A stretch of 22,502 bases of DNA from CAZVFX01 sp964626565 (GTDB lineage Bacteria > Myxococcota_A > UBA9042 > CAIXZC01). Every line of letters begins with the position of its first letter. Position 1 is the stretch's first letter. Location: positions 1-22,502 of the forward strand of contig CAZVFX010000116.1 of NCBI GenBank assembly GCA_964626565.1. Direction: 5' to 3'. Shown here piece after piece: positions 8,004-16,276 of the stretch. The position numbers and the translations under genes were made by a program. The notes under the pieces are model-generated. The model made no database searches, was not told the origin of the DNA, and saw only the letters and a program-made list of their open reading frames with translations.

Positions 8004-8888
8004 TCATTCTCCATCAGGCGTCGGATTCGGGGCGGTGGGCCGCACTTCGGTGAGTTTCTGCAGCCAGTGGACTATTCTGGTCACGACGCGCGGGGTAAGC
8101 AACGGGTCGAGATGATGGACGCCGGGCTCCAGGTTCAGCCTTGCGTTGGCCCCCACGGCCTCGGCGAGTTCGCCGGCCTGGGTGCAGGGAACTACGCCGT
8201 CACGTTCGCCGTGAACGATCAATACCGGAGACGGGATCGTAGCTGTGCGAAGTCTTTCGGTAAGAGCTGTCGCTTCTACCGCGGAGGCAAATGCTTCCAG
8301 GTAATCAAGGGAGTTGGGGGTGCGGACCGGGAATGTACTCCTGCGAAAGCCGCGATAAGCGGGCAGGGCGCCAAAAGGCCCGACGTACATGATCTGGCGG
8401 TAGACGGCCGGGTTGACCAGGCAGCCCATCTCCAGCCCCAGGCGGAAGCCGGTGCGAAGATCGCAGGGTGCCGAAACTGATACAACCGCGTCGCCGCCTT
8501 GACCGCGGGCAACCTGATCCAGGGCCAGGGTCCCGCCCAGGCTTTGTCCCAAAACCGCACACGTGCGACTGCGTTGGCGGGCACATGCGACAAGCGCGTC
8601 CAAGCGCGTGTTCGCGTGAGCGAGAGTGAAAACGTCGGCACCGTTGCAACCGTGACCGGCCAGGTGCGCGGTCACCACCTCGAACCGGGCGTCCAGCAGC
8701 CTTTGGATGATGTAGCGCAAACCGAAAAAACGGTCGTTCCCCCCGCCGTGTGCGATAACGACGCATCCCTCGGAATCACCCCTTCGAGTCAGCAGGACGG
8801 CCCCGGCGTCGGGGTCACCGGGAAGTTCCGCCGGCTCCGCGGTTGCCTTTACTGCCTTTGCGAAGTGGCCGACCGCCCGTTCCCCCAT
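8004..8888 (-). CDS. Alpha/beta-hydrolase (serine esterase/lipase/peptidase type)
   Basis: This 294-residue protein has an alpha/beta-hydrolase fold with a visible catalytic set. The oxyanion-hole motif is HGGG (47-50), the nucleophile elbow GQSLGG (Ser116), the likely acid HGERDGVVP (Asp230), and the base GVHHLDP (His258 or His259). No signal peptide or membrane helix is visible, so it is probably cytoplasmic. The start at 8888 is preceded by GGAG(AG) eleven to six nt upstream and follows the Lgt-like stop by 11 nt. A frame reading further upstream would overlap that gene and is less likely. It is the middle gene of an operon whose other members concern lipid-anchored surface proteins, so an acyl-ester substrate is plausible, but the sequence does not fix it. 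Confidence 0.85.
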   Translation of the reverse strand: MGERAVGHFAKAVKATAEPAELPGDPDAGAVLLTRRGDSEGCVVIAHGGGNDRFFGLRYIIQRLLDARFEVVTAHLAGHGCNGADVFTLAHANTRLDALVACARQRSRTCAVLGQSLGGTLALDQVARGQGGDAVVSVSAPCDLRTGFRLGLEMGCLVNPAVYRQIMYVGPFGALPAYRGFRRSTFPVRTPNSLDYLEAFASAVEATALTERLRTATIPSPVLIVHGERDGVVPCTQAGELAEAVGANARLNLEPGVHHLDPLLTPRVVTRIVHWLQKLTEVRPTAPNPTPDGE

Positions 8889-8899
8889 ACCCACTCTCC

Positions 8900-9871
8900 T
8901 CAGCGCAACCTGCCCACCCGGGGGCCGTGAATTCCGAAGCACACAAACAACACCAGGAAGCAAACCGCGAACCATGGGGCCAGCATCAGGGCCCCTACCA
9001 GCTCTGCACCGAAGTCACCGAGGCGAGAGAAATCCACCGAGGGCATTGAGGGCGCCAGTGCGAGCATCACGACACCGGCCAGGACGAAGGAGAGGCTGAC
9101 CCATTGAAACGGTTTTAGAAGCTGGGACTCGGTTCGTTTCGGCCAGCGCAGGAACTCCATTCCAAAGCGAGCCGAGGAATCGACAACCAGGTACAGCCCG
9201 GAGAGGATTCCCGCGTGAAGCGGCCCGGCCACAGCGACACCGTTTAGAAGCACGAAGATCAACAGGTTTCCCACCGCGGAATAGGCCTGTGTTGGATGCA
9301 GGGGCACCCCCTGAAGGCCGGAAGACCAGGAGGCTTTGGACAGTGGCGTGTCATAGGTCAGGGCGAGCTTAGAACTCGTCGGCCTGCCGTGGCAACAGCC
9401 GTACGTATGACAGCCGAGCCTTCCGATGGCGTGCCCCAGAGGAATGGCAAGTACAAAGGCATCAAAAAGCACAAGTACGTTGCGACCGCTGAGTAGCGCA
9501 AATCCCAGCACCCCGAAGGCGCTCAGAATCAGCCCGCCCTGGAACGTGAAACCGGTCTCGAGCAATTTCTCACCCGGATTACGCAGCACCTCCTTCCAGT
9601 TGACCAGCACCTCCAGAAGGCGGGAGCCGGCTACGATCAGCAATGGAATCACTAGGAACAGGAAGGGTGCGTACGAGGCGGCGGAGAAACCAACTGCGCT
9701 CAACCGGGCCGTGCTGACCCAGGCCAGTACCACGCCGGCCAGTCCAACCAGCAATCCGAAGTTCACCACGGTGAAATGTCGCGTGCGAAAGAGCACAACC
9801 CGATTGTGCAGGCCGCGATAGACCACCCCGGCGTTTGTAGTGCAGTTTTCGGCCGGTTGTGCATTCGCCAT
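8900..9871 (-). CDS. Lgt-family (prolipoprotein diacylglyceryl transferase-like) membrane protein
   Basis: This 323-residue polytopic protein is recognisably related to Lgt, which transfers diacylglyceryl from phosphatidylglycerol to lipobox Cys. Matching landmarks are FTFQGGLI (109-115) for the Lgt FHGGLI motif, GRLGCHTYGCCHGRPT (150-165) for the GRIGNFINGE signature, PLHPTQAYS (190-198), and SARFGMEFLR (233-242) with Arg235, Glu239 and Arg242. It departs from canonical Lgt: the essential His is Gln111, and the N-F-x-N-x-E core is replaced by Cys154, His155, Cys159, Cys160 and His161. This G-C-x-x-x-G-C-C type looks like a paralogous branch, not the housekeeping enzyme. It leads the operon ending in a protein with both a Cys-containing sorting tail and a lipobox. 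A specialised lipid-transfer role is inference. Confidence 0.8.
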   Translation of the reverse strand: MANAQPAENCTTNAGVVYRGLHNRVVLFRTRHFTVVNFGLLVGLAGVVLAWVSTARLSAVGFSAASYAPFLFLVIPLLIVAGSRLLEVLVNWKEVLRNPGEKLLETGFTFQGGLILSAFGVLGFALLSGRNVLVLFDAFVLAIPLGHAIGRLGCHTYGCCHGRPTSSKLALTYDTPLSKASWSSGLQGVPLHPTQAYSAVGNLLIFVLLNGVAVAGPLHAGILSGLYLVVDSSARFGMEFLRWPKRTESQLLKPFQWVSLSFVLAGVVMLALAPSMPSVDFSRLGDFGAELVGALMLAPWFAVCFLVLFVCFGIHGPRVGRLR

Positions 9872-9897
9872 CTCTTACCCCGAACCTCCAGACAGCC

Positions 9898-9926
9898 ATT
9901 ATGGCCTGATCAAAGGTAGAGCACAA
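9898..9926 (-). promoter_or_regulatory. Possible promoter of the Lgt-like operon
   Basis: On the minus strand TTGTGC (9926-9921) is followed after 17 nt by CATAAT (9903-9898). The -10 matches 5 of 6; the -35 matches only 3 of 6. The predicted transcription start is about 20 nt before the ATG at 9871. A short palindrome, GCCAT-T-ATGGC (9895-9905), covers the -10 and could be an operator. Confidence 0.4.
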
Positions 9927-9944
9927 CAGGCCATCGCGGGCTGA

Positions 9945-9973
9945 TTGCGCGGCGGCAACAGTCCTGCTATTGT
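9945..9973 (+). promoter_or_regulatory. Possible promoter of the lipid cluster
   Basis: TTGCGC (9945-9950) and TATTGT (9968-9973) are spaced by 17 nt. The expected transcription start near 9981 would put the ATG at 9986 too close to the 5' end, which favours the GTG at 10016 as the translation start. A very similar pair (TTGCGC, 17 nt, TATTGG) precedes the transglutaminase gene. Confidence 0.4.
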
Positions 9974-10015
9974 TTTTGTGCACAGATGTACCGGCAGAAA
10001 CAGGAGTTCCTGAAA

Positions 10016-11674
10016 GTGACGTCCGCCCGGAGACTGTCCATCGTAGTTCTCAACCTTCTACTGTTCTGGTGCGCGTTTCCTGCCGGGCTCTACTACGCGG
10101 GGCTTTGGGTGGATGGCTTGCTGGAATTCCGGACCCCGGAACCGTGCGTCCGTGGCGCGGGTGCGCTGGCCGCGCTCTTGGGCCTGGCCATTGCCATGTG
10201 GGCGATGGTTCTCCTCAAAACAAAGGGCAAGGGGCTGCCCATTTCATCCCTGCCACCGGAACGATTCGTAGCGGTTGGACCATATCGCTGGTTCCGTCAT
10301 CCCATTTACACCGGCTATGTCTTCATGGCTGCGGGTTCAGGCCTGGCCCTGGGTTCGAAGGGCCTTTCCCTTGTGGTGGTCCCCATAGTCGCGGTGATCT
10401 GGTTTTTCACCTGGGTGAAGCTGTACGAAGAGCCGATGCTGGTAGAACGCTTCGGCGATCAATACAGACTTTATCGCACCCGCGTGGCCGCGTTCGTGCC
10501 CATCCCCGTGCGCGCATGCGTCCGGCAACTGGTACTCTTCCTGTTCCGCATTGTGTTCAGGATTCGTGTGAAAGGTGTTGAACATGTGCCCCGCCGCGGC
10601 GCCTCGGTGTTCATTTCCGACCATTGCAGCTACCCCGACTTCTTCTTTGCCCAGTACGTACCCGGGCGGTCCATGGCCGTTCCGGTAACTGCCGAGGTGT
10701 TCCGAGGGCCTGCCTCAAGGTTCTTCATGAAATTCATGGGTGCGGTGCCTACCCGCCGGTTCTGCGCCGATTCTGCGGCAGGTAAGGCACTGGCCGCGGA
10801 GTTCGCGTTGGAAGGTGCGGTAGGGATCGCGGTGGAAGGTGAGCGTTCCTGGACCGGGGAAATGAGCGTGCCCGCTGCCGGAGTGGCGAACAACCTGCTC
10901 AAGTTCGGTTGCACCATTGTGCCCGTTGCGTTTCGCGGTTCGTACCGTTTGTGGCCCAGATGGGCGCCCCGGCCGGACAGGAGCGTTAGGGTCACGGCGC
11001 AGGTGGGGCCAGCCTTTGATCTGGCGGCAGAAGCAGAAGCGCGGGCCGGTGAGGGCGGCGATCTTTCCACGGCCGCGGCACACGTTCTGCGGGACCGTAT
11101 CGCATCCCTGCGCGATCCTGAGGAGCCGTCGGTGGACATTACAAGATTCCCGGGTGCCAGGCCCGAACTCGTGTTGTGGCGCTGCCCGATATGCGGCACC
11201 GAAGAGTCGCTGCTCTTCGACGGGAACAGATGGCTGTCTTGCGGCGCGTGTACCGCCCGGTTTGACGCCGCGGGCGGCGACCTTACCCTGGTCACTCCGG
11301 AGGAACGCGCCGGCGAGCGGGACACTCTCGCCGGTTGGGTCCGCCGATCCCCGGAACCACCCGCTCCTTTTGCGGGAGGCGAGGCTATCGCAACCGCAAA
11401 CTGCGAGCTTCTGGCAGACCCCCATGCGGCGCATACCATGCGCAGGCTGGAATCCAAGGGGGTAGGGACGGCTACCCTGTTCCCCCATCGGCTGGAATGG
11501 ACCGGGGATGGCGACGTAACTGTTTTCCCGCTGTCTGAAATCCGTTCCGTCACCACGGAAAGAAATGATACTCTGCAGTTGGGCATTGGCAGCGGGGTGG
11601 TTCAGTTGTTGTTCGCACGCTCAAGCCCATGGCGCTGGCAATGGCACCTGAAGAATTTGCACAAGGAGAGGTAG
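10016..11674 (+). CDS. Fusion of isoprenylcysteine/phospholipid methyltransferase-like and PlsC acyltransferase domains
   Basis: This 552-residue protein (from GTG 10016, with AGGAG nine nt upstream) joins several modules. Residues 1-165 form a membrane domain with the ICMT/PEMT signature GPYRWFRHPIYTGY (about 88-101) and a trailing YEEPMLVERFG, typical of SAM-dependent membrane methyltransferases. Residues 170-370 are a PlsC-type acyltransferase: SDHCSYPDF gives the HX4D active site (His203, Asp208), and EGERSWTG (about 274-281) is the substrate-binding block. A zinc ribbon follows (Cys390, 393, 409, 412), then a C-terminal segment (about 470-552) resembling a PH/GRAM-type beta domain. It probably acylates and may methylate a lipid at the inner membrane. 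It is the first gene of a cluster with an aminotransferase, a lipocalin-like protein and an exporter, and ends 2 nt before the next start. The alternative start is ATG 9986. Confidence 0.85.
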   Translation: MTSARRLSIVVLNLLLFWCAFPAGLYYAGLWVDGLLEFRTPEPCVRGAGALAALLGLAIAMWAMVLLKTKGKGLPISSLPPERFVAVGPYRWFRHPIYTGYVFMAAGSGLALGSKGLSLVVVPIVAVIWFFTWVKLYEEPMLVERFGDQYRLYRTRVAAFVPIPVRACVRQLVLFLFRIVFRIRVKGVEHVPRRGASVFISDHCSYPDFFFAQYVPGRSMAVPVTAEVFRGPASRFFMKFMGAVPTRRFCADSAAGKALAAEFALEGAVGIAVEGERSWTGEMSVPAAGVANNLLKFGCTIVPVAFRGSYRLWPRWAPRPDRSVRVTAQVGPAFDLAAEAEARAGEGGDLSTAAAHVLRDRIASLRDPEEPSVDITRFPGARPELVLWRCPICGTEESLLFDGNRWLSCGACTARFDAAGGDLTLVTPEERAGERDTLAGWVRRSPEPPAPFAGGEAIATANCELLADPHAAHTMRRLESKGVGTATLFPHRLEWTGDGDVTVFPLSEIRSVTTERNDTLQLGIGSGVVQLLFARSSPWRWQWHLKNLHKER

Positions 11675-11676
11675 CG

Positions 11677-13023
11677 ATGGAGAACCATGATCGCCTGTTC
11701 ACGCTTTATCCCTATTTCGATGCAGTAATAGAATCTGCAAAAGGCTGCGTCCTGCGAGACTGCGAAGGCAAAGAGTACCTTGACCTGGCTTCGGGGCAAC
11801 TGAGTGTTCTGCTGGGCCACAGCCACCCTGCGGTGGTCAAGGCAGCGGCCGAGCAGGCGGGCAAAATCGTTCATCTCGGCAACCGGTTTTTCGGCGCCGC
11901 GGTGCTGGAGGCTTGCGAACAGATCGGGTCTATCACTCCGGAAGGAATGGACAAGGTGATCCTATGTTCCACCGGCAGCGAGGCCAACGAGATGGCGGTG
12001 CGAATTGCGCGGGCCGCCACCGGAAACCACGAGCTGGTCGGAGTCAGCAAAGGATACTACGGTTGCACCCACGAGATGCTGTCGCTTTCCGACTACGTAG
12101 GATTCATAAAGGGTCTGGGCACCCGCGCCGCGGGCCTACACCGTTTCCCGGCTCCCGACTGTCTTCACTGCCCGCTGGGCCTTGCTCACCCCGAGTGCAA
12201 TCTACGGTGCGTGTCCATGGGGGAAGATGCGTTGGAGAAAGAGAGCACCGGTGCGATTGCGGCATTTCTGGTGGAGCCGGTCATGGGTTCCGGCGGCATC
12301 GTCGTCCCGCCCGACGAGTTTTTCACTCGCATTCGGGCCCTGGCCGACAAGTACGGTGCGCTCCTTATTGCGGACGAGGCGCAGACGGGCCTGGGCCGAA
12401 CGGGCAAATGGTGGGGCATGGAGCACAGCGGCGTTGTTCCCGACATTATTGTAGCCTCAAAAGGACTGGGTAACGGTTTTCCCGTTGCCGCGGTGATAAC
12501 CACTGGCAAGATCGAGCAGAAATGCCTGCAGGCCCCCCTGGCCAACATGAGCAGTCATTCATTCGACCCGTTTGGCGCCGCGATTGCCATCGCAGTGATC
12601 AAGACGATCCGGGACGAAGGTCTCCTGGCCCTGGCCGAGGAAACGGGGGCGTACTTGCTGGACTCTCTAACCCAGCTCGCGAAGGGGCGCACCATACTCG
12701 ACCGTGCGCGGGGTAGGGGTATGATGGTAGGAGTTGATGTGGTCTCTCGTGACGGCAGCGGGCAACCGGACCCCATGCTGAGCCTGGCTCTGGAGGCTGA
12801 GTGCCTCCGGCGGGGTGCGGTGCTGGGCTACTCGGCTCTGTCCGGCGTGATGCGGCTGCTGCCGCCCCTGTTGATGACTCGCACCGAAATCGACCGGGCG
12901 CTGCAGATTCTTGACGAGGGCGCCGCGTATGTTGAAGAGAACGGTGTTGACATCTCCCGGTACATGCCTTCCCAGAACAGCTCGGCTATGTTGGCCATCA
13001 GCTTTCTGAGAAAACTCCAGTAG
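11677..13023 (+). CDS. Class III PLP-dependent aminotransferase family protein
   Basis: This 448-residue fold-type I PLP enzyme belongs to aminotransferase class III (GABA/ornithine aminotransferase, dialkylglycine decarboxylase and AGXT2 relatives). Visible motifs are CSTGSEANE for phosphate binding, IADEAQTGLGRTG with the pyridine-binding Asp233, and VASKGLGNG with Lys262 forming the Schiff base. A four-Cys insertion, CX2CX8CX3C (Cys162, 165, 174, 178), lies in the active-site-proximal region; similar Cys-containing stretches occur in some class III relatives. The start at 11677 has AAGGAG upstream and lies 2 nt after the acyltransferase stop, so the two are probably coupled. In this context it could supply an amino group to a lipid or act on an amino-acid head group. 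The substrate cannot be read from sequence. Confidence 0.9.
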   Translation: MENHDRLFTLYPYFDAVIESAKGCVLRDCEGKEYLDLASGQLSVLLGHSHPAVVKAAAEQAGKIVHLGNRFFGAAVLEACEQIGSITPEGMDKVILCSTGSEANEMAVRIARAATGNHELVGVSKGYYGCTHEMLSLSDYVGFIKGLGTRAAGLHRFPAPDCLHCPLGLAHPECNLRCVSMGEDALEKESTGAIAAFLVEPVMGSGGIVVPPDEFFTRIRALADKYGALLIADEAQTGLGRTGKWWGMEHSGVVPDIIVASKGLGNGFPVAAVITTGKIEQKCLQAPLANMSSHSFDPFGAAIAIAVIKTIRDEGLLALAEETGAYLLDSLTQLAKGRTILDRARGRGMMVGVDVVSRDGSGQPDPMLSLALEAECLRRGAVLGYSALSGVMRLLPPLLMTRTEIDRALQILDEGAAYVEENGVDISRYMPSQNSSAMLAISFLRKLQ

Positions 13024-13028
13024 CGGGG

Positions 13029-14000
13029 GTGGGGTTGGTTCCATACCGAAAGTGGTTTCATTTCGAAAAATGGTACTTCGACGCACAACTCGAAGACGGC
13101 ACTTTCCTGTTCGTCTACTTCGCAGACATCACCCTCTCCGGCCGACGTTCCGGCCAGGTAGTCGCCTCCCTGACCCTCCCCGGACAGCGCACCATTACAC
13201 GTGATTTTCAGTACCGGCGCAACCAGATCACAGTGGCTGACGACCGCCTGACGGCAACGTTCGGGGCAGGGGAGCTTAGTACCGGTGCGGAAGGATGCCG
13301 CTTTCGCTGGCAGGAAGGTGACGAGAGCATAGCTCTGGAATGGAGCCCACTTGATCCGCCCTGGACACCCGCAGATGAGGGAGTCCTATTCAGGTGGCGA
13401 AAACGCCGGCTGCTCTGGAAGGTGCCCGTACCCCGAGCCGTGGTCACCGGGACGGTAAGACTCGGCGCGCTGGAGAGAGAGTTCCGGGGTTTAGGTTACC
13501 ACGACTTCGTGCAGACCGATGTGCCGCCGTGGCGGGTGCCGCTGAAGGAGCTGTTGTGGGGAAGGGCGCTTTCCGACCGTGGTGCGTTCATCTGGAACCG
13601 CCCGCTCTTTGCGTACAAGGGCGAGGAAGATGCCGTAGAGTTGGCCTGGCTGAGCGAGGGACAATCAGCGCCCGTAGAATTCAACTCGATAGCGCACACG
13701 AGTGAGCTGGTGAGTCACCCGGAGACGGGTGAGTCTTACCCCGCTACCATGAGCTTTGAGCTATCAACTCAGGAACAGGTCAAACAGACCTTCGACTTGC
13801 ACGAGACCACGTTGGTCCTGGGTGACAGCGTTGCGGATGTAGCAGGATTTGGTGGCAGGATGGAGCGTTGGCTCTACCGTACTTTCACGGGCAATCCGGT
13901 GGAGTACAAGTTGCTGTCCAGGGTGGCTGCGGAAGGGGTCTTACAGGGGGCGCTGGCTGCTCACGAGAGAGTGCTGTGGGGAAAGAGGTCCAAAGAATGA
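13029..14000 (+). CDS. CrtC/AttH-type lipocalin-like protein (carotenoid 1,2-hydratase-like fold)
   Basis: This roughly 320-residue soluble protein resembles the double-lipocalin family that includes CrtC hydroxyneurosporene synthase and AttH. Supporting features are the N-terminal FEKWYFDAQLEDGTFLFVYF, the central LGYHDF, and a later LLWGRALSDRGAF, matching the family's GxGYHD...WGR layout. No signal peptide is seen. The gene starts a few bases after the aminotransferase stop. GTG 13029 and TTG 13035 are both possible starts, the latter preceded by a G-rich stretch. It ends with an ATGA overlap with the exporter gene. Family members bind or modify hydrophobic molecules, so binding the lipid made by the neighbouring enzymes is a reasonable inference. 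Carotenoid hydration is not supported by any other carotenoid gene in the window. Confidence 0.65.
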   Translation: MGLVPYRKWFHFEKWYFDAQLEDGTFLFVYFADITLSGRRSGQVVASLTLPGQRTITRDFQYRRNQITVADDRLTATFGAGELSTGAEGCRFRWQEGDESIALEWSPLDPPWTPADEGVLFRWRKRRLLWKVPVPRAVVTGTVRLGALEREFRGLGYHDFVQTDVPPWRVPLKELLWGRALSDRGAFIWNRPLFAYKGEEDAVELAWLSEGQSAPVEFNSIAHTSELVSHPETGESYPATMSFELSTQEQVKQTFDLHETTLVLGDSVADVAGFGGRMERWLYRTFTGNPVEYKLLSRVAAEGVLQGALAAHERVLWGKRSKE

Positions 14001-16276
14001 GGGAGCGACTTCCACGCGCGGTTCTCAAGTGGCGAAAGGCCATTTATGCCGCGGTCATTCTGCTCTCCATCCTGGCTGCGTGGCTCGCGTCCGGCCTTCA
14101 ATTCGACAATTCCATCGAAACGTGGTTTCTCGAGGGCGACCCGAACCTGGCCGGGTACAAAGAGTTCCTGGAGCGATTCGGGGCTGACGAACTCACCGTC
14201 GTGGCCCTTTTTGCCCCTGATGTCTATGCCCCGGAAGTAGTAGCTGCAATCGACAGGATAACTAAAGGAGCCGAACCTCTTGAGCATGTCTACAGAGTCA
14301 GTTCACTCACCAACGTAAGTACCTTTGAGAGAACCGACGGCGCGGTTCGAGTCGCACCGCTGGTGGGCTCGCAGCCTCAGAACGAGGCGGAATCCGAGAC
14401 GCTTCGAAAGCGGGCGCGGGAGTTGAGCCTGCTTACCGGCACCCTGGTCGCTCCGGACGGGCGGGGCACTGCGATCCTGGTTGAGTTGAAACCTGAGTCC
14501 AATAACGTAGAAGACAAAATCGAGTTTATGGATGACCTGCGCAAGCTGGTGGAACCGGAGCGCGGTGCCGGGCTTGAGATACACTTCGCCGGTTCGCCGG
14601 CCATTGACGACGCTTTCTTTCAGTACAGCTATCGCGATATGGCAGTACTGCTGCCGGCTTGTGTGCTACTGGTGCTCCTCATCTGTTTCCTTGTCTACCG
14701 TTCCGTGACTGCGGCGCTGGTGCCGCTGTCCGTTGTGGTTGTGGCGATGCTGTGGTCCCACGCTGCGATGTACCTCGCCGGCGCGAACATCACGGTCATC
14801 TCCGGCGTCATAATGGCGCTCATCCTTACCGTGGGCGTGGCGGATTCCATCCACGTGCTGTCCGAGTACTTGCGCTGTCTGGGCGAGGGCCACGAGAAGT
14901 CTCAGGCGGTGAAGGAGACCATGCGCAACCTGTTCGTGCCCTGCCTGTTCACCAGCGCGACGACGGTGGTGGGCTTGCTCGCGCTCCAGGTGAGCAATCT
15001 AAGACCTGTGCGGGAGTTCGCGGCCCTGGCTGCTTTCGGCGTAGCCGCTGCGTTCATCCTCAGTTTCACCCTGGTTCCGCCCCTGCTACTGCACGTCCGC
15101 ATCGCCAAGGTCCTACCCCACGGTGATGGGGGCAGGTTGGTCGGGAAGTTGGTCAGATATCTCGCTCGGCCATCCCGGCGCCAGGCCCGGATCACGGTTG
15201 CCCTGGGGGTCGTAATCCTGGTGGCCAGCGGTTTCGCCATGAACCACCTGACTGTCGGCGCCAACGCGCTCAACTACTTCCACAAAGGCGACCCGGTACG
15301 AACCAGCATCGAAGAGGTTGACCGCCGGCTGGGAGGCAGCACCACGGTGGAATTCATGATCTCCGGCTCACAGGACCTGCTCAAGGATCCGGACCTGCTC
15401 TCCCGGCTGGACAAGTTCTCACGCTGGCTGGAGTCTCTTCCCGGGGTCACCAAGGTGGTTTCAATTGCCGACTTCCTGAAAGAGCTTGACCGCGTCTGGC
15501 AGCGGAAGGCGGGCGGCCTGCTACCGGATACTCGCAAACTTGCGGCCCAGTATTATCTCATCATGGAAGGTCAGCAGGATTTCGAGAGCCTGGTGCAGGA
15601 CAACTACTCCACCGGCAGGCTCACCGGACGCGTCAACCTGTCCGAGGCCGAGAAATTCGTGCACTTGCTGCCGGTGGTTGAAGAGCGCATGGCCAAACTC
15701 GCCAGGGACACGGGCGCGACTTTCCGCATGACCGGCTTTGTCAAGCTCATGAGCGACATGGAGAAGTATCTGCTCGACAGCCAGATCTGGAGCCTGATCC
15801 TCGCTTTCGTCTCCATCACTGCGCTGATGATGATGCTGCTGCGCACGGTGCGCATAGGGTTGTTCTCCATGATCCCCAACTTCTGCCCAATAATCTTCGG
15901 TTTGGCTTTCATGGTGGCCATGGACATCAACCTGGACACCGGTACGGTGATGATCGGCAGCGTGGCGTTGGGCCTCATTGTGGATGACACCATCCATTTT
16001 CTGACGCGCTTCACCGCGGCCATTCGCGCGGGGAGTACCGTCGAGGATGCCGTCGCCTCCGCGATGTTTGAAACCGGCCGGCCCATAATTATCACCAGCC
16101 TGGTGCTGGCCGGTGGCTTCTTCATCATGTTGCTGGGGAGCTTCGCGCCCAACTCCAACTTCGGCCTAGTCAGTGCGGTTGTGATTCTAGCTGCGCTGGT
16201 TGCGGACCTGGTGCTACTGCCTGCGGCGTTGCTGCTCTCGGACGGATGGCTCCTGCGCCGCGCCCCGCGAGACTAA
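13997..16276 (+). CDS. RND/MMPL superfamily lipid exporter
   Basis: This 759-residue protein has the RND layout duplicated in two halves. TM1 (about 14-34) is followed by a large periplasmic loop and five helices (about 210-375); TM7 (about 398-418) is followed by a second loop and five helices (about 595-755). Charged motifs in the first helix after TM4/TM10, GVADSIHVL and IVDDTIHFL, match the proton-relay helices of MMPL/HpnN-type exporters, which move hydrophobic substrates between or out of membranes. The start ATG 13997 overlaps the previous stop (ATGA), with AGAGGT seven nt upstream. A longer frame reaching 13868 lies inside the preceding gene and is rejected. As the last gene of the cluster it probably exports the lipid built by the preceding products. 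No adaptor or outer-membrane channel is adjacent. Confidence 0.9.
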   Translation: MRERLPRAVLKWRKAIYAAVILLSILAAWLASGLQFDNSIETWFLEGDPNLAGYKEFLERFGADELTVVALFAPDVYAPEVVAAIDRITKGAEPLEHVYRVSSLTNVSTFERTDGAVRVAPLVGSQPQNEAESETLRKRARELSLLTGTLVAPDGRGTAILVELKPESNNVEDKIEFMDDLRKLVEPERGAGLEIHFAGSPAIDDAFFQYSYRDMAVLLPACVLLVLLICFLVYRSVTAALVPLSVVVVAMLWSHAAMYLAGANITVISGVIMALILTVGVADSIHVLSEYLRCLGEGHEKSQAVKETMRNLFVPCLFTSATTVVGLLALQVSNLRPVREFAALAAFGVAAAFILSFTLVPPLLLHVRIAKVLPHGDGGRLVGKLVRYLARPSRRQARITVALGVVILVASGFAMNHLTVGANALNYFHKGDPVRTSIEEVDRRLGGSTTVEFMISGSQDLLKDPDLLSRLDKFSRWLESLPGVTKVVSIADFLKELDRVWQRKAGGLLPDTRKLAAQYYLIMEGQQDFESLVQDNYSTGRLTGRVNLSEAEKFVHLLPVVEERMAKLARDTGATFRMTGFVKLMSDMEKYLLDSQIWSLILAFVSITALMMMLLRTVRIGLFSMIPNFCPIIFGLAFMVAMDINLDTGTVMIGSVALGLIVDDTIHFLTRFTAAIRAGSTVEDAVASAMFETGRPIIITSLVLAGGFFIMLLGSFAPNSNFGLVSAVVILAALVADLVLLPAALLLSDGWLLRRAPRD

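Noticed and set aside
6683..8053. Long plus-strand open frame (456 codons) opposite the glycosidase-like part
   Set aside because: No ribosome binding site or recognisable domain; the minus-strand frame has a signal peptide, barrel motifs and coupling to its operon.
10630..11586. Minus-strand open frame (318 codons) opposite the acyltransferase gene
   Set aside because: A low-complexity Ser/Arg/Pro translation typical of a shadow frame.
13868..13996. N-terminal extension of the exporter gene
   Set aside because: It lies wholly inside the upstream lipocalin-like gene; ATG 13997 has a good ribosome binding site and starts with a normal TM1.
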